From the IMG/VR virus record IMGVR_UViG_3300033153_008530, positions 23,012 through 87,011 of that record: 64,000 bases of DNA; one strand, given 5' to 3'. The translations under genes were made by a program, and so were the position numbers. Source of the stretch: a virus. The notes beneath the pieces were generated by a model that saw only the letters and a program-made list of their open reading frames with translations, was not told the origin of the DNA and searched no databases. Of the stretch, positions 32,001-39,083 are shown piece after piece. Within the stretch, counting starts at the first letter, position 1. Every line of letters starts with the position of its first letter.

Positions 32001-33799
32001 GGTTTAAGTGCTTCAGTTGGATTATCTACTTTGCTTATGATCAGATCATCTGGAGTGCTCTCAATTATATTCTTTTTCTTTCTTCCAATTTGTTCTAACG
32101 CCTTATTGGACAAAGCATATGTAAAATATGCATTTAACTTAACAATCTTCTTTTCTTTATTTATAGCTGTTTTAGCTTCAAAATTATCTGTAATCCATAG
32201 ATTATACTCCATTTCTGTTAGAGTAACAATATTATCCTCAACACTAAAGCTATTAAACCTCTGATTGATAAACTTTTTATTTATGTTCAGTCTTGAGGCA
32301 GATGTATTGTTTTTTCTTTCTTCTTGAAGATATTGTATAATCTTATCTCTTACTGCTTCAGGATTATCTGATTTACTTATATTTTCCTTTTTAAACTTAA
32401 ATATAATTGATTTACCTACCTGATCTCTTCTAAAATATATACCATCATACTTTGGGAAATATATAGAGGATAATAGTTCAAATCTCTGTTGAGGTCTTAA
32501 TTCTTCTAAAGTTCCTCTTTTGGTTTTAATGTTAAGAGGCATTGTCATCATACTTGCCAAGTTAAAGATCTGATCATCAATCATCTTTGGTCTGTCAACA
32601 TATATAGGATCAGTACTATTTTCTTCATAGTCAAAATATGTGAAACCTTTATTTTTTCCAAAAGAATTATCAAGTGCTGGATATGGAAGGAAACCAAACT
32701 CTCCAAAATCTATTTCAGAAAGTTTTGTGTTTCTTTCATATGATACAGGACGATATCCTAAACTGCTACTTTCTAATATTGATGCAGTTACAGTTTCTCC
32801 ATTACTTACAGATCTTTGTATTGCTACAATATCTTCTAAACCTTGATATTGAAGTTTCTTAACATGATCAGTTTGCTTTTTAGTTGGTGTATCACCATAC
32901 ATTTTTCTTGCAACCTCATTAACTTGCTGAATATCTGATCTCTCCAAAAATAATTTACCATCACTTTTTCTTATAGGCGTTCTCATTTTAATAGGAATGA
33001 CATAACCATTTTCTTCATTGGTTATTTTTAACTCATCATTAAAATATATAGGATGTCCTTCACTATCAGTAATTATCCATACAACACCTTTTTTTGTTTT
33101 TTCAGGATTTTTTGTAATATACTGTTGTTCACCTTGGGTCCAATTTTTAAGAGGAACATCAGCTGCTAAAACTGCAGTTATATAATAACCCATCTTATCC
33201 CCCGTGTCATCACTACTAATTCTTATTTTACTTATAATATCTCTTATAACAGCATATCTACGTTTTGAAGCTGGATCTTTACTTGGTATATTAGTAAATT
33301 TTCCTTTTTCTGTTTCAGGAGCTTCATTACCTGTTGTTGTATTTGAAGATATTGGTCTTGCTTCAAAATTTCCTTCAATGTCCAGCTCTTCATTGGTAAG
33401 ATCTTTTCTCTCCTCTGGATCAAGCATATTTAATATTCTCAATCTTGTTACAATAATCTCAAGTTCTTTAATATCTACTTCAGGATATACATACTTAAAT
33501 ACATTATCAAGATTTTCAAATGACTCTGTCATCTCAACTAACTCACTGTACTTATTACCAACGTATTTACCTATGGTATTATCATTTGCTGCCAGCTTCT
33601 TTACAAAATCTGGAACCAATTGAACATATGCAAGAACTTTTGCCTTTTCTTTTTTAAGGTCATTAGATGCAATGTTCTCTATATGATTAATGATGTCATT
33701 AAGGTTATATTCAACCTCCTCATTCATCATATTTTTAAGTTTTCTTGCAGTAATAGACAATATTGCTTCTATATGTTTATCTGGTAATCTACATTTCAT
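23045..33799 (-). CDS. Giant virion RNA polymerase fused to nuclease, P-loop and zincin domains
   Basis: 3,584 residues. The active-site loop DFDID at 2606-2610 follows a strand-rich region (RIPVQGLNSAEFMEVYEF) laid out like the double-psi beta-barrel of RNA polymerases before NADFDGD. This is the hallmark of crAss-like virion RNA polymerases, single-chain enzymes carried in the capsid to transcribe early genes. Three more domains precede it: PD-(D/E)XK nuclease (GTIDML with Asp735, VDLKTSG with Asp750 and Lys752), P-loop NTPase (ATPGAGKTT, Lys885) and zincin (HEAWH 1116-1120, Glu1165/1166). The phi14:2 enzyme is about 2,180 residues, so this is an enlarged fusion. The next gene starts one base beyond its stop. 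RNA polymerase call near certain; the exact N-terminal activities are inferred. Confidence 0.92.
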   Translation of the reverse strand: MKCRLPDKHIEAILSITARKLKNMMNEEVEYNLNDIINHIENIASNDLKKEKAKVLAYVQLVPDFVKKLAANDNTIGKYVGNKYSELVEMTESFENLDNVFKYVYPEVDIKELEIIVTRLRILNMLDPEERKDLTNEELDIEGNFEARPISSNTTTGNEAPETEKGKFTNIPSKDPASKRRYAVIRDIISKIRISSDDTGDKMGYYITAVLAADVPLKNWTQGEQQYITKNPEKTKKGVVWIITDSEGHPIYFNDELKITNEENGYVIPIKMRTPIRKSDGKLFLERSDIQQVNEVARKMYGDTPTKKQTDHVKKLQYQGLEDIVAIQRSVSNGETVTASILESSSLGYRPVSYERNTKLSEIDFGEFGFLPYPALDNSFGKNKGFTYFDYEENSTDPIYVDRPKMIDDQIFNLASMMTMPLNIKTKRGTLEELRPQQRFELLSSIYFPKYDGIYFRRDQVGKSIIFKFKKENISKSDNPEAVRDKIIQYLQEERKNNTSASRLNINKKFINQRFNSFSVEDNIVTLTEMEYNLWITDNFEAKTAINKEKKIVKLNAYFTYALSNKALEQIGRKKKNIIESTPDDLIISKVDNPTEALKPLSEKKLTVNKKDSEFYIDEARESFRRVSAFKGDLIPYPADAPRDEGQARTRGTIADDLFRATLSDQITSYKAFKKMYVEHPERKNTEVFSDVFLGELYDVYAEAKKRLKKNYRIYTEIPTLWGTLGNVNYAGTIDMLLYHEKNKTFHLVDLKTSGLNRRIAYKTKQYNYQAQDEIQLNAYAELFRQRTGIVLDTLKIFPVTTKLIRNKGIGKREYSTAESPKSSDGSLTIPLKKKSIYDIYTEYKPGEVLENTATYPSISTPKAGKKSKSKYTGKLIYATPGAGKTTFVPTMEGVIDADELLKAEIKRRDPDFKVKKDKNFILEYWKKDSGVSYKLVQDDVLGQIKDLKEEGKVILTGTYNFIEHADYVIQVPSSNKRIEGRFGNKDNADDFIKRREIPNIKKSSAVVIKLEEQELEDELTQNILKDYNAVTKNPTDNNRDSALNRFLKLDKNKNINNAATKKQIRDAEEWYNNHPMRENLPYQAAFNIVNSKNFAEFTKNGIILYKGSNYTDLYHEAWHGFSQMYLTVEQKRDLYDSLKKRSGTFTNYLGDKISFKKASDYMLEEYLAEDFRLYVLSDGKRKINTPAAKTIFQKILDFLKQLFGNSTLDQVVIDQQSVEGVKDLYDKLYIGDINDYTPSLNNMMFAKLDKGGIKGLNDEQISFTDSILISETVDSLIGELIDKANREFIVSGKGRAAISKLLSSKTGLNTAYEYVIERLNELRTKEEKKPQDIVTKNSIDLLTFAIDNFGDFESFITKKQTKGVIAFHQKRTEILNLEDKFITEFSEEETSNKIKGHDRKGNELSVKDLASNEVLYLLRTLFEVTPQDPDGVYNKLGVKKLSNFKVTWEHTLSLLQGVRDSNKIYDLLEEDSQDFPVYKQLIERLGKPVVINEKGDETPGHETYYDAMLWNKFVEAFNRTRIPLVQYTMDRTLLTREGAFGDTENAWSYTDKIGNASANWRRIRFDWMNSFATTKESPHIKPDTEGNYLDINSVMKKFASPSGNPFVFLRDIGIDLDTRNIKLKQNINSKSRYRVFVEEIVKRLKYFNEKGTKVRNIIEALEYDIIEKGRVVHKGHKGNLKELALLQLKYSDKYSSAAVTNALGDIQYEYSLQSSLSVIINEINDSKSFNELINKPFMSYLSSKRNPWTYIYQDENGQNKSTSQWLNSLFDFENGGIKRKGVTLDLNNLSGNQMVVDNLITDIGYSSTTVEADKHTKLITDLHYTLLSGTPVSGSPELLRHASAGSAYSAGISEAHTLGSDKHLYVDTKDFFTNTGEDKAVEIIIPYIQAELTRINKADQVKNVPGYNKRAKEFSIFDKILSNPLKKELKDLNVELLEELKTNQDLYNRLHDEITKYFNSQVKDVTERYRDLNYISDSLIKQISYQNHSATTPQIREAIFESFVYNKWIRDFETLIFFYGDPAQYKNGMEFFKRNKMVASTGRFPRTDQAIINYIRNNMKGDYSIKRGIKDKDFDGTFKSAVFQDHIVSSVYVKEYEKAFRDYYSTVAELKGKKLENAVYHAIKPYKEMNEGDGQGWITFDAYRIYQFAIGKWSNTQEQLYKKIVAGEYVDPRLVTEFFPPKKVQYFGPLKTDGLPVIAGHKFSLMPLIPNVIENTRLQDLHDSLVDQKFDYALFESGSKISTITKDGTYDEVYADPIKRIFKSVESADQYTPNVMFLEFLKDQLDIDSKHKTKVTFSTQLRKLIETGLVEGGVPIDFMPGTSLTKRRVEWKKIEKKGLQVMKDESDYFSKYKEYEELLDKLMKYKKDQLLKDAGWSYNEKGKLEGNLQDLLNKVIIPNLERKDITASELDVLEVDDKGDLVFPFGMSVNAESIENILFAVVNKQLVRQKVNGQMLVQISTALFTNNEATPADRNFTNPTDAEIAKWGSSDLPTYSMFDAEGNIRKTISAMKVKIALQGGFIKLLGLTHNDGERIKTRLRLNEMIKDEQWLNRDDNRKLITMVGVRIPVQGLNSAEFMEVYEFLPESAGNIIIPPSEIVSKSGSDFDIDKLTIMMPNIRRNKEGEVILSTEGVRGVENEIMYKMKEILELPHNFISLVRPNSNHLAMDVVDQIRGEEAENISHTKILEIGFNTDIHEAFNVGKKTLGQGAIANTYNALFNRVGMYLMPTFMRDKSEFNTRILLDHNTFKVGKNDVISLSNINNVDGVEIAQILEQLINGWVDVEKDPWIFHLQGNTELTPILLLLVESGVSLTDAVMFLSNPLIKEYVKEQRIMSSSFSMPLGMAPDETQYTRYQAKVNVIARNGFDNYSTLGLDATNTPSVPNILLTAQRRTSNFNPAKLKEIALNGTVNDTARDAFLHFIELELIAGSVRDVKLNTNLDTDPAASLYNVQERRRNMRTINKYGLFPRGPLDRLLTESPISSFASVPDFQEEVWSKYFPLRNHELVNKFLYDFLDTAAGKGAVRTTYGQNEQEKFVAAWKNDLVSFIFQNSIKGFNKNTKEYRSLTVNDKIGVEEVDVLTVGAYVKDNVLYVNKEALNDMFKNKTYADQNKRVRWVQKINKEGKGVKKEWVLSGHALLTPDAFKTRDVLSEKEFYKFIYEREYLRSIISFKEESKKEEFKEKLKRNMNQVDSIETERQEGETDNMYEKRMKLLTYEEILRDKALDNTLNIRNMFYGHNSMVNQFMDIKAKYPSLSRDYPLMESIIQSKAKPGERIKNLKLKETVLDPDTVEVYHENLLELSNPSEIKIDDPEDKLKITNFFQRFNYYAFLQSGLNTKSPLSMTRIIDQRNILLLLKGPYESYIKNLNEEILTLYTNRMITMNRAITKSLNMRSKNYMIDKTLASTMTSEQKVPVKEGIPLKKYKTKDVYIYDAQTSSSKYEVLATQSGGVTFIYNERGKKGRDESLSEFDNSLGIPLINDGKMMTDETLEENKILIDNAIDKIANLMKGNNSIALIKTGYGKELLDNVKSRKTYVHLSSKLYDKFGYINPGSLRSTSIRAIIQKDQPISDYEIQELKNKCLA

Positions 33800-33813
33800 A
33801 ATCTCTAACTATT

Positions 33814-36800
33814 TTAAGTAGGTGAACAAGGGGGTTCATCTTCTAATGCACTAATATCCTCATCATCAGTTTTATCATCAGATAGTTTAATTATCTCTTT
33901 AACTTTATCACTATCATCACCTATATCTAAAGCAGCATCTTTAGTTTCATTTATACTTTCTGCATCTTCTCCTGTTATTACCTCTGTTATCTCTGGTTTA
34001 ACAAACTTAGTCCCTTCAACAACACCTCTTATTTGTTTATCAAATGTTTCTCTTTTTATTACTAATTCATTTCCCTTTTGATCTTGTGCAATAATTTGGT
34101 TTTTAGAAACTTTAACTACCATCACGGGACCTGATATATCTTTACCGGGATTTATTGGACTAAGAAGCATTTTTGCTTTTACATCATCAAAGCTGAATTT
34201 TATTAGTTCTTTCTTTATGTTATACATATCTGTAATTAAATCTGAATTAAGTGATCTACCATCTATTATTATACTACTTCTTAATTTTGAGTTAAGTGTT
34301 AAGAGTTTTTCAGCTGCCTTAGACCATTTCTCTAAATCTTTAAAAGTTTTAATATTTTTATATTGTGATGATAATACTCTATGTATTTGCATATTAATAT
34401 CAATATCTTCTGGATCAGCTTCTTTAATCTCTTTTTCAACTTCAACAATATCATATGCATGTAATTCTCCTTTTTTTAACCATGTTTTTATAGTTGTGTC
34501 TTCAGTATCTACAATAAGATCATCAACAACTATATCTCCTACTGGGATACGCCCATGATGTACTAATGTATATACTTTATCTCCAATTACTATATGACCT
34601 ATTTGGTTTTTTGTTTTTAAACCAATCTGTGTAGCTCTTGTTGCATTTACAACTAAAACCTTTCTTCCTTCTTTTTCTTGTATATTTTCAATTTCTTCAG
34701 GTGTTAGTATATCTGAACTTATACGTATACCTAATTTTTCTTTTTCAATATCTGTTAATCCTTCAAGTTCTTTTGCTGAAGGCATTCCTTCTTTTAATGC
34801 AATGAGCTCATTATTTCTACGATCACTTATCTTTTTTATAAGCGCTTTTTTGCTACTTGCTTCAAGTTGAACTTTTTCTCCATTACTCTTTTCATAAATT
34901 GTTGTAAAAACCTTACGTGATCTTTCATCATCTAAATCTTCTATGTCTTCACTGATATTATCTATAGCATCTTTAGCTCTTCTGGCTATATCATCTTTTT
35001 TAGATAATTTTTTAGATTTCTTTTTAACTTTTTTCTTATCTGTTTTAAGACTCTGATTATATTTTGCAATAATTACAGCGGCAGAATTTGTATTTTCTAT
35101 ATATTCCTTTAATCCAATTGGTTTTTCATCAATTGCTTCTTTTCTCTTATTATGCGTTTCTAAACCTTTTTTAAGTTGCTCTATTAAGGGAGCTGGCAAA
35201 TCTTCAATCTTTGTGTCAGGAGTAAAACCAAGATCAGGTCCATCATTGTCCTTTGGATCTTGTTTACCAGTGTTTGTCTGATCAATATACTCTGTTGTTA
35301 AAGCTATTGTTTGATCTAAAACTGTATTACCCGTTTTGATACCTAATGCTTTATTTAAGAATCTTGTAACAGCTTTAAGGAATTCTTGCCAAGCGGATGT
35401 TTTTGCATCATCCCATTTGATTTCTTTTAATAACTTTTGGAAGTTATCATTTGTCATTGCTTCAGCAACAAATTCTTCAATATCTTTTAACCCATAAGGA
35501 ACTATACCAATTTTACCAGTATTAGCTAAATAATAATCAACTGTTTTTTTCCATATTTCCTCTATTGCTGTTCTATATTCTGTATCTGTTCTTAATCCTT
35601 TAACAGTAAGTCTATGTATTATTTCATGAAGAATTGTATGCTCAATTGCGTTTTGTCCTGCTGTATAGTCAATAGAAGAATATCTTACATCTATATATAC
35701 GTCACCAGATTCTGTATCATAAACACCGGGTGTTGAAAGGTTATTTACAAACTTGATTGTATCAGTTGCGTTTGTTTTCATTAATAATGCAGCCGCTAAC
35801 TTTTTCTCTCGTGGTGTAGATAAAGACCCACTGTCTATAATTGACTGTAATACCACTCTTTGTAATACTGTACTTTCTGCAGAATCAGGATCAAAACCAA
35901 ATTGCTCTGCATAATCTTTATAAGTACGTTTATCATTTTTATATTTACTTCTTCCTCTTGGATCATATCTTGTATCAGCTCTTGCTTCAGGAATTGGCTT
36001 TCCAGTTACTTCACTCCATTTATTGACAATTTCTAATATTTTTACCCAATCTTCTGGATGAGTGTCTTGTGTTATTTCTTCAAGATCTGTTACTCTGTAA
36101 AAGGTAGCTGGTAATATCTTATCTGTTTTAAATGCTTGTGCATCATCTGGATCAAAAAAGTATCCTGCTTCATAAAGAGACTGAAACAAACCATTATCAT
36201 CTGATATATCTTCGTAAAGATTTAATAAGTGAGCTATATCTTCCTTTTTACGTTTGTATGTTTCCTTCATTATAGAAGCTTCTCTCCTAGCGCTATTGAT
36301 CATAGGGGCTCCTGATGGATCTAGTAGTATGTTAACTGAGTTTGTTAGATTTATACTCTCATTTTCTAATTTATAGTAATCTGCTAGTTTTTCAAATGAA
36401 GCTTCTATATCTTCATTAAATACATGACCACTATTTATTTTAGCTATAACTTCTAAATAATTTTTATATTTATCAAATAACTTTTCCTTTGAAGTCATTT
36501 GTTTTTTAACCTGATCAAAATCAAACTCCAATTGACCAGCTTCAACTTTAGCATTAGTAATTGATTCTTCTTCTAAATTGTTTTTATATTCCTCAATTGA
36601 ATCTTTTAACTCTTTTAAAGCATCTAATTTTAATTGTTTAGACTTTTTAACTGCTTTAAATGTTTGATCACCCTCTGAAAATTGTTCAACTTCTTTCTTT
36701 AAGAGCTCTATTTCTTTATAAATTGAACCAAGCGCAAGCTCTGTTGATTCATCTTTTGAATCAAATAAAAGATTAAAGTCATGGGCTTTAGCTTTAGATA

Positions 36801-39078
36801 CAGGTATATCAGTTGATATATCCTGATAAATAGAATCCATTCTTTCTAATGCTCTATCAAATGAATGTGTCATAAAAACTGCACGTTTTAGTGCTTTGTC
36901 ATATGCAAGTTGACGTATACCTTCATCTTCCCATTCTTTAGAACCAAAATCAAATTTGTTTGCATTAAAAGGATTAGTAAATCTTTTTGAAACATATTCA
37001 TATCTTGCTTCTATTCTTTTTGATCTTTCAATAGTCTTATCAATTTTAGCATGAAAATCTTTTTTAGAAACAGCAAGTTTGTCTAATGAGTAACCATAAG
37101 CTTCTTTTAATTCTTCATTGCTCATGTTTTTCATTCCTTCTAACCTTTCTCTATAGAAATTCATTTTTCCAGTTTGAATTGCCGTTACAACATGATTATA
37201 AATACTTTCATCTTTTAAATCTTGCCATGCTTTTCTATCACCATTACGTTCTGCTTCATTCATAGCTGATGCAAGCTTTCTGTTAAGAGACATATTTTCC
37301 ATATCAGGTGCAAAATATTTAAATGGATCAGCATACATCTGATTAAGTTGTTCTGCTACTTTGTCTCTATCTTCTTTACGTTTAGCATTTTTAGCTTTAT
37401 ATCCTTCTTTATCAGACATATATTCTAATGCTTTTGCGCTATATGTAGGTATTTTAATTATTGGTTGTACAAGACCTCCCATTAAGAAACCAGACATAAA
37501 AATTTCAAAACCTTGTTGAGAATACTGTTTAGATATATTATTTGCAATATTTGTATAAATACCACCTCTTGCTGGATCATTCTTATATAGTTCAGTATAG
37601 TAATCAGTTGCAGTACCTCCAATTATTTCCTGCATAGTCTCTTGAATTCCTTCAGCAAAGTTTGCTTTAAAATATGATAAACCTATTCTACCATATGTTC
37701 CAGGCATATATACACTTTTTGCAAGATTTTTAAAATTCTTTTCCTGAAATGAAAAGACATCATCAAGACCTTTTTTTGCTGCTTTTCTATTATATACTAA
37801 CCTTGCACCTAATGCATGTTCAAGCGCTCCTCCTCCTGCTTTAGTGTAAGGTCTAAAACCTCTGAACATATTGTCAAACACTATTCTATTAGAAAATAAA
37901 ATAACTGGTAAATTCCACCCAACTGTAGCAAATCCTGCTTTTTGACCTGTCTCTGCTATTTCTCTTGCTTCCTCAGAAGTTGGATTTTTTCCATTTTCTT
38001 GATAAAAATCATTAAATAACTTTGCAGATACTTCATTAGCTACTAATCCACCTTCAAGTTTAGATTCTGCTAATGCAAAATTAATTTCACGTACATCTCT
38101 ATAAAAAGATCCAAAAAAACTATGTGCTTTTGTAAACTCAGTTATGTTATCTGCGTTTCTAAACCCTTTAACATAATCAAATGTTCTTTCAAAAGGATTA
38201 ATAAATCTACCCGCACCTCTGCCTAAGTTTTTCCAAAACTGTCTTGCTGTGCTAACATCATTTAATCCTTTAAATGCTTTTGTTGTTGACTTTACTGCAT
38301 TTCCAAATTTATTTACAGGTAATCCTTTTGCAATTCTACCCATACCACTTGCAAAACGTGAGGCACCTAATCCAAATGTAGAACCTCCTGTAAGAGCGCC
38401 TACACCTAAAAGAGCTGCTTCTTCCATGGCCATTTCTGCAAGAATACCAAATGTATGTGCACTATTTAGAATCAGATTGTTTGTGAATGCACCAACTCCT
38501 CCTCTTGAACTATACCCAACTGCCATTGCTTTAGCTTGTTCCTCAGCTGTTTCAAGATCTGGAGACATTGGTCTACCTGTGAACATATCACCCCAACTTC
38601 TAAAACCACTTTTAATACCACTCCACATTAAATTAAAAAACTGATCATTACCTCTTTGCCAATCTTCATATGGAGTACTATTTTGATTATAGTAAGAGTC
38701 ATTATTTCTCCATGGATTAAAATCTAATTTTTCAAAAGCTGGATGTGTATAATATCTAGCAAAGTTAGCTCCAGTATAACTTGCATCATAATATGTATTA
38801 GCTCCCATTTTATAGGGGTTAGCAGCATGTGAAGGTGCAGTTTGGAATGAATTCAACATATATGCATTCATATCATCTGGTGAAGGAAGTTCAGGGGGTT
38901 GTGAAAGATTACCTGCATATCTGTTTGACATGGCGTATCTTGAAGGCGCATTTGTACCATACTGGTCTGGTGTAAGAATACCTTGTTGCTGTAATATATC
39001 GTCTACTGCAAGAGAGATCTGATTAGGTCTGTCCCCTAACATCTTATCTAAAGGATCTATGTTATTATTATCTGACAT
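33814..39078 (-). CDS. Giant crAss-like cargo protein with zincin-like domain
   Basis: 1,754 residues. The N-terminal 150 residues are rich in Asn, Tyr and Pro (AFEKLDFNPWRNNDSYYNQN, then SGFRSWGDMFTGRP) and match the style of large crAss-like virion proteins. Residues about 190-245 hold two hydrophobic Ala/Gly-rich helices (HTFGILAEMAMEEAALLGVG). Coiled-coil-like Lys/Glu helices cover about 770-900. A zincin motif HEIIH lies at 1151-1155 with Glu1201/1202 as likely third ligand. The C-terminus is acidic. It lies upstream of the virion RNA polymerase in the same late transcript; co-packaging and injection with it is inferred from crAss-like phage biology. Confidence 0.78.
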   Translation of the reverse strand: MSDNNNIDPLDKMLGDRPNQISLAVDDILQQQGILTPDQYGTNAPSRYAMSNRYAGNLSQPPELPSPDDMNAYMLNSFQTAPSHAANPYKMGANTYYDASYTGANFARYYTHPAFEKLDFNPWRNNDSYYNQNSTPYEDWQRGNDQFFNLMWSGIKSGFRSWGDMFTGRPMSPDLETAEEQAKAMAVGYSSRGGVGAFTNNLILNSAHTFGILAEMAMEEAALLGVGALTGGSTFGLGASRFASGMGRIAKGLPVNKFGNAVKSTTKAFKGLNDVSTARQFWKNLGRGAGRFINPFERTFDYVKGFRNADNITEFTKAHSFFGSFYRDVREINFALAESKLEGGLVANEVSAKLFNDFYQENGKNPTSEEAREIAETGQKAGFATVGWNLPVILFSNRIVFDNMFRGFRPYTKAGGGALEHALGARLVYNRKAAKKGLDDVFSFQEKNFKNLAKSVYMPGTYGRIGLSYFKANFAEGIQETMQEIIGGTATDYYTELYKNDPARGGIYTNIANNISKQYSQQGFEIFMSGFLMGGLVQPIIKIPTYSAKALEYMSDKEGYKAKNAKRKEDRDKVAEQLNQMYADPFKYFAPDMENMSLNRKLASAMNEAERNGDRKAWQDLKDESIYNHVVTAIQTGKMNFYRERLEGMKNMSNEELKEAYGYSLDKLAVSKKDFHAKIDKTIERSKRIEARYEYVSKRFTNPFNANKFDFGSKEWEDEGIRQLAYDKALKRAVFMTHSFDRALERMDSIYQDISTDIPVSKAKAHDFNLLFDSKDESTELALGSIYKEIELLKKEVEQFSEGDQTFKAVKKSKQLKLDALKELKDSIEEYKNNLEEESITNAKVEAGQLEFDFDQVKKQMTSKEKLFDKYKNYLEVIAKINSGHVFNEDIEASFEKLADYYKLENESINLTNSVNILLDPSGAPMINSARREASIMKETYKRKKEDIAHLLNLYEDISDDNGLFQSLYEAGYFFDPDDAQAFKTDKILPATFYRVTDLEEITQDTHPEDWVKILEIVNKWSEVTGKPIPEARADTRYDPRGRSKYKNDKRTYKDYAEQFGFDPDSAESTVLQRVVLQSIIDSGSLSTPREKKLAAALLMKTNATDTIKFVNNLSTPGVYDTESGDVYIDVRYSSIDYTAGQNAIEHTILHEIIHRLTVKGLRTDTEYRTAIEEIWKKTVDYYLANTGKIGIVPYGLKDIEEFVAEAMTNDNFQKLLKEIKWDDAKTSAWQEFLKAVTRFLNKALGIKTGNTVLDQTIALTTEYIDQTNTGKQDPKDNDGPDLGFTPDTKIEDLPAPLIEQLKKGLETHNKRKEAIDEKPIGLKEYIENTNSAAVIIAKYNQSLKTDKKKVKKKSKKLSKKDDIARRAKDAIDNISEDIEDLDDERSRKVFTTIYEKSNGEKVQLEASSKKALIKKISDRRNNELIALKEGMPSAKELEGLTDIEKEKLGIRISSDILTPEEIENIQEKEGRKVLVVNATRATQIGLKTKNQIGHIVIGDKVYTLVHHGRIPVGDIVVDDLIVDTEDTTIKTWLKKGELHAYDIVEVEKEIKEADPEDIDINMQIHRVLSSQYKNIKTFKDLEKWSKAAEKLLTLNSKLRSSIIIDGRSLNSDLITDMYNIKKELIKFSFDDVKAKMLLSPINPGKDISGPVMVVKVSKNQIIAQDQKGNELVIKRETFDKQIRGVVEGTKFVKPEITEVITGEDAESINETKDAALDIGDDSDKVKEIIKLSDDKTDDEDISALEDEPPCSPT

Positions 39079-39083
39079 TTAAC

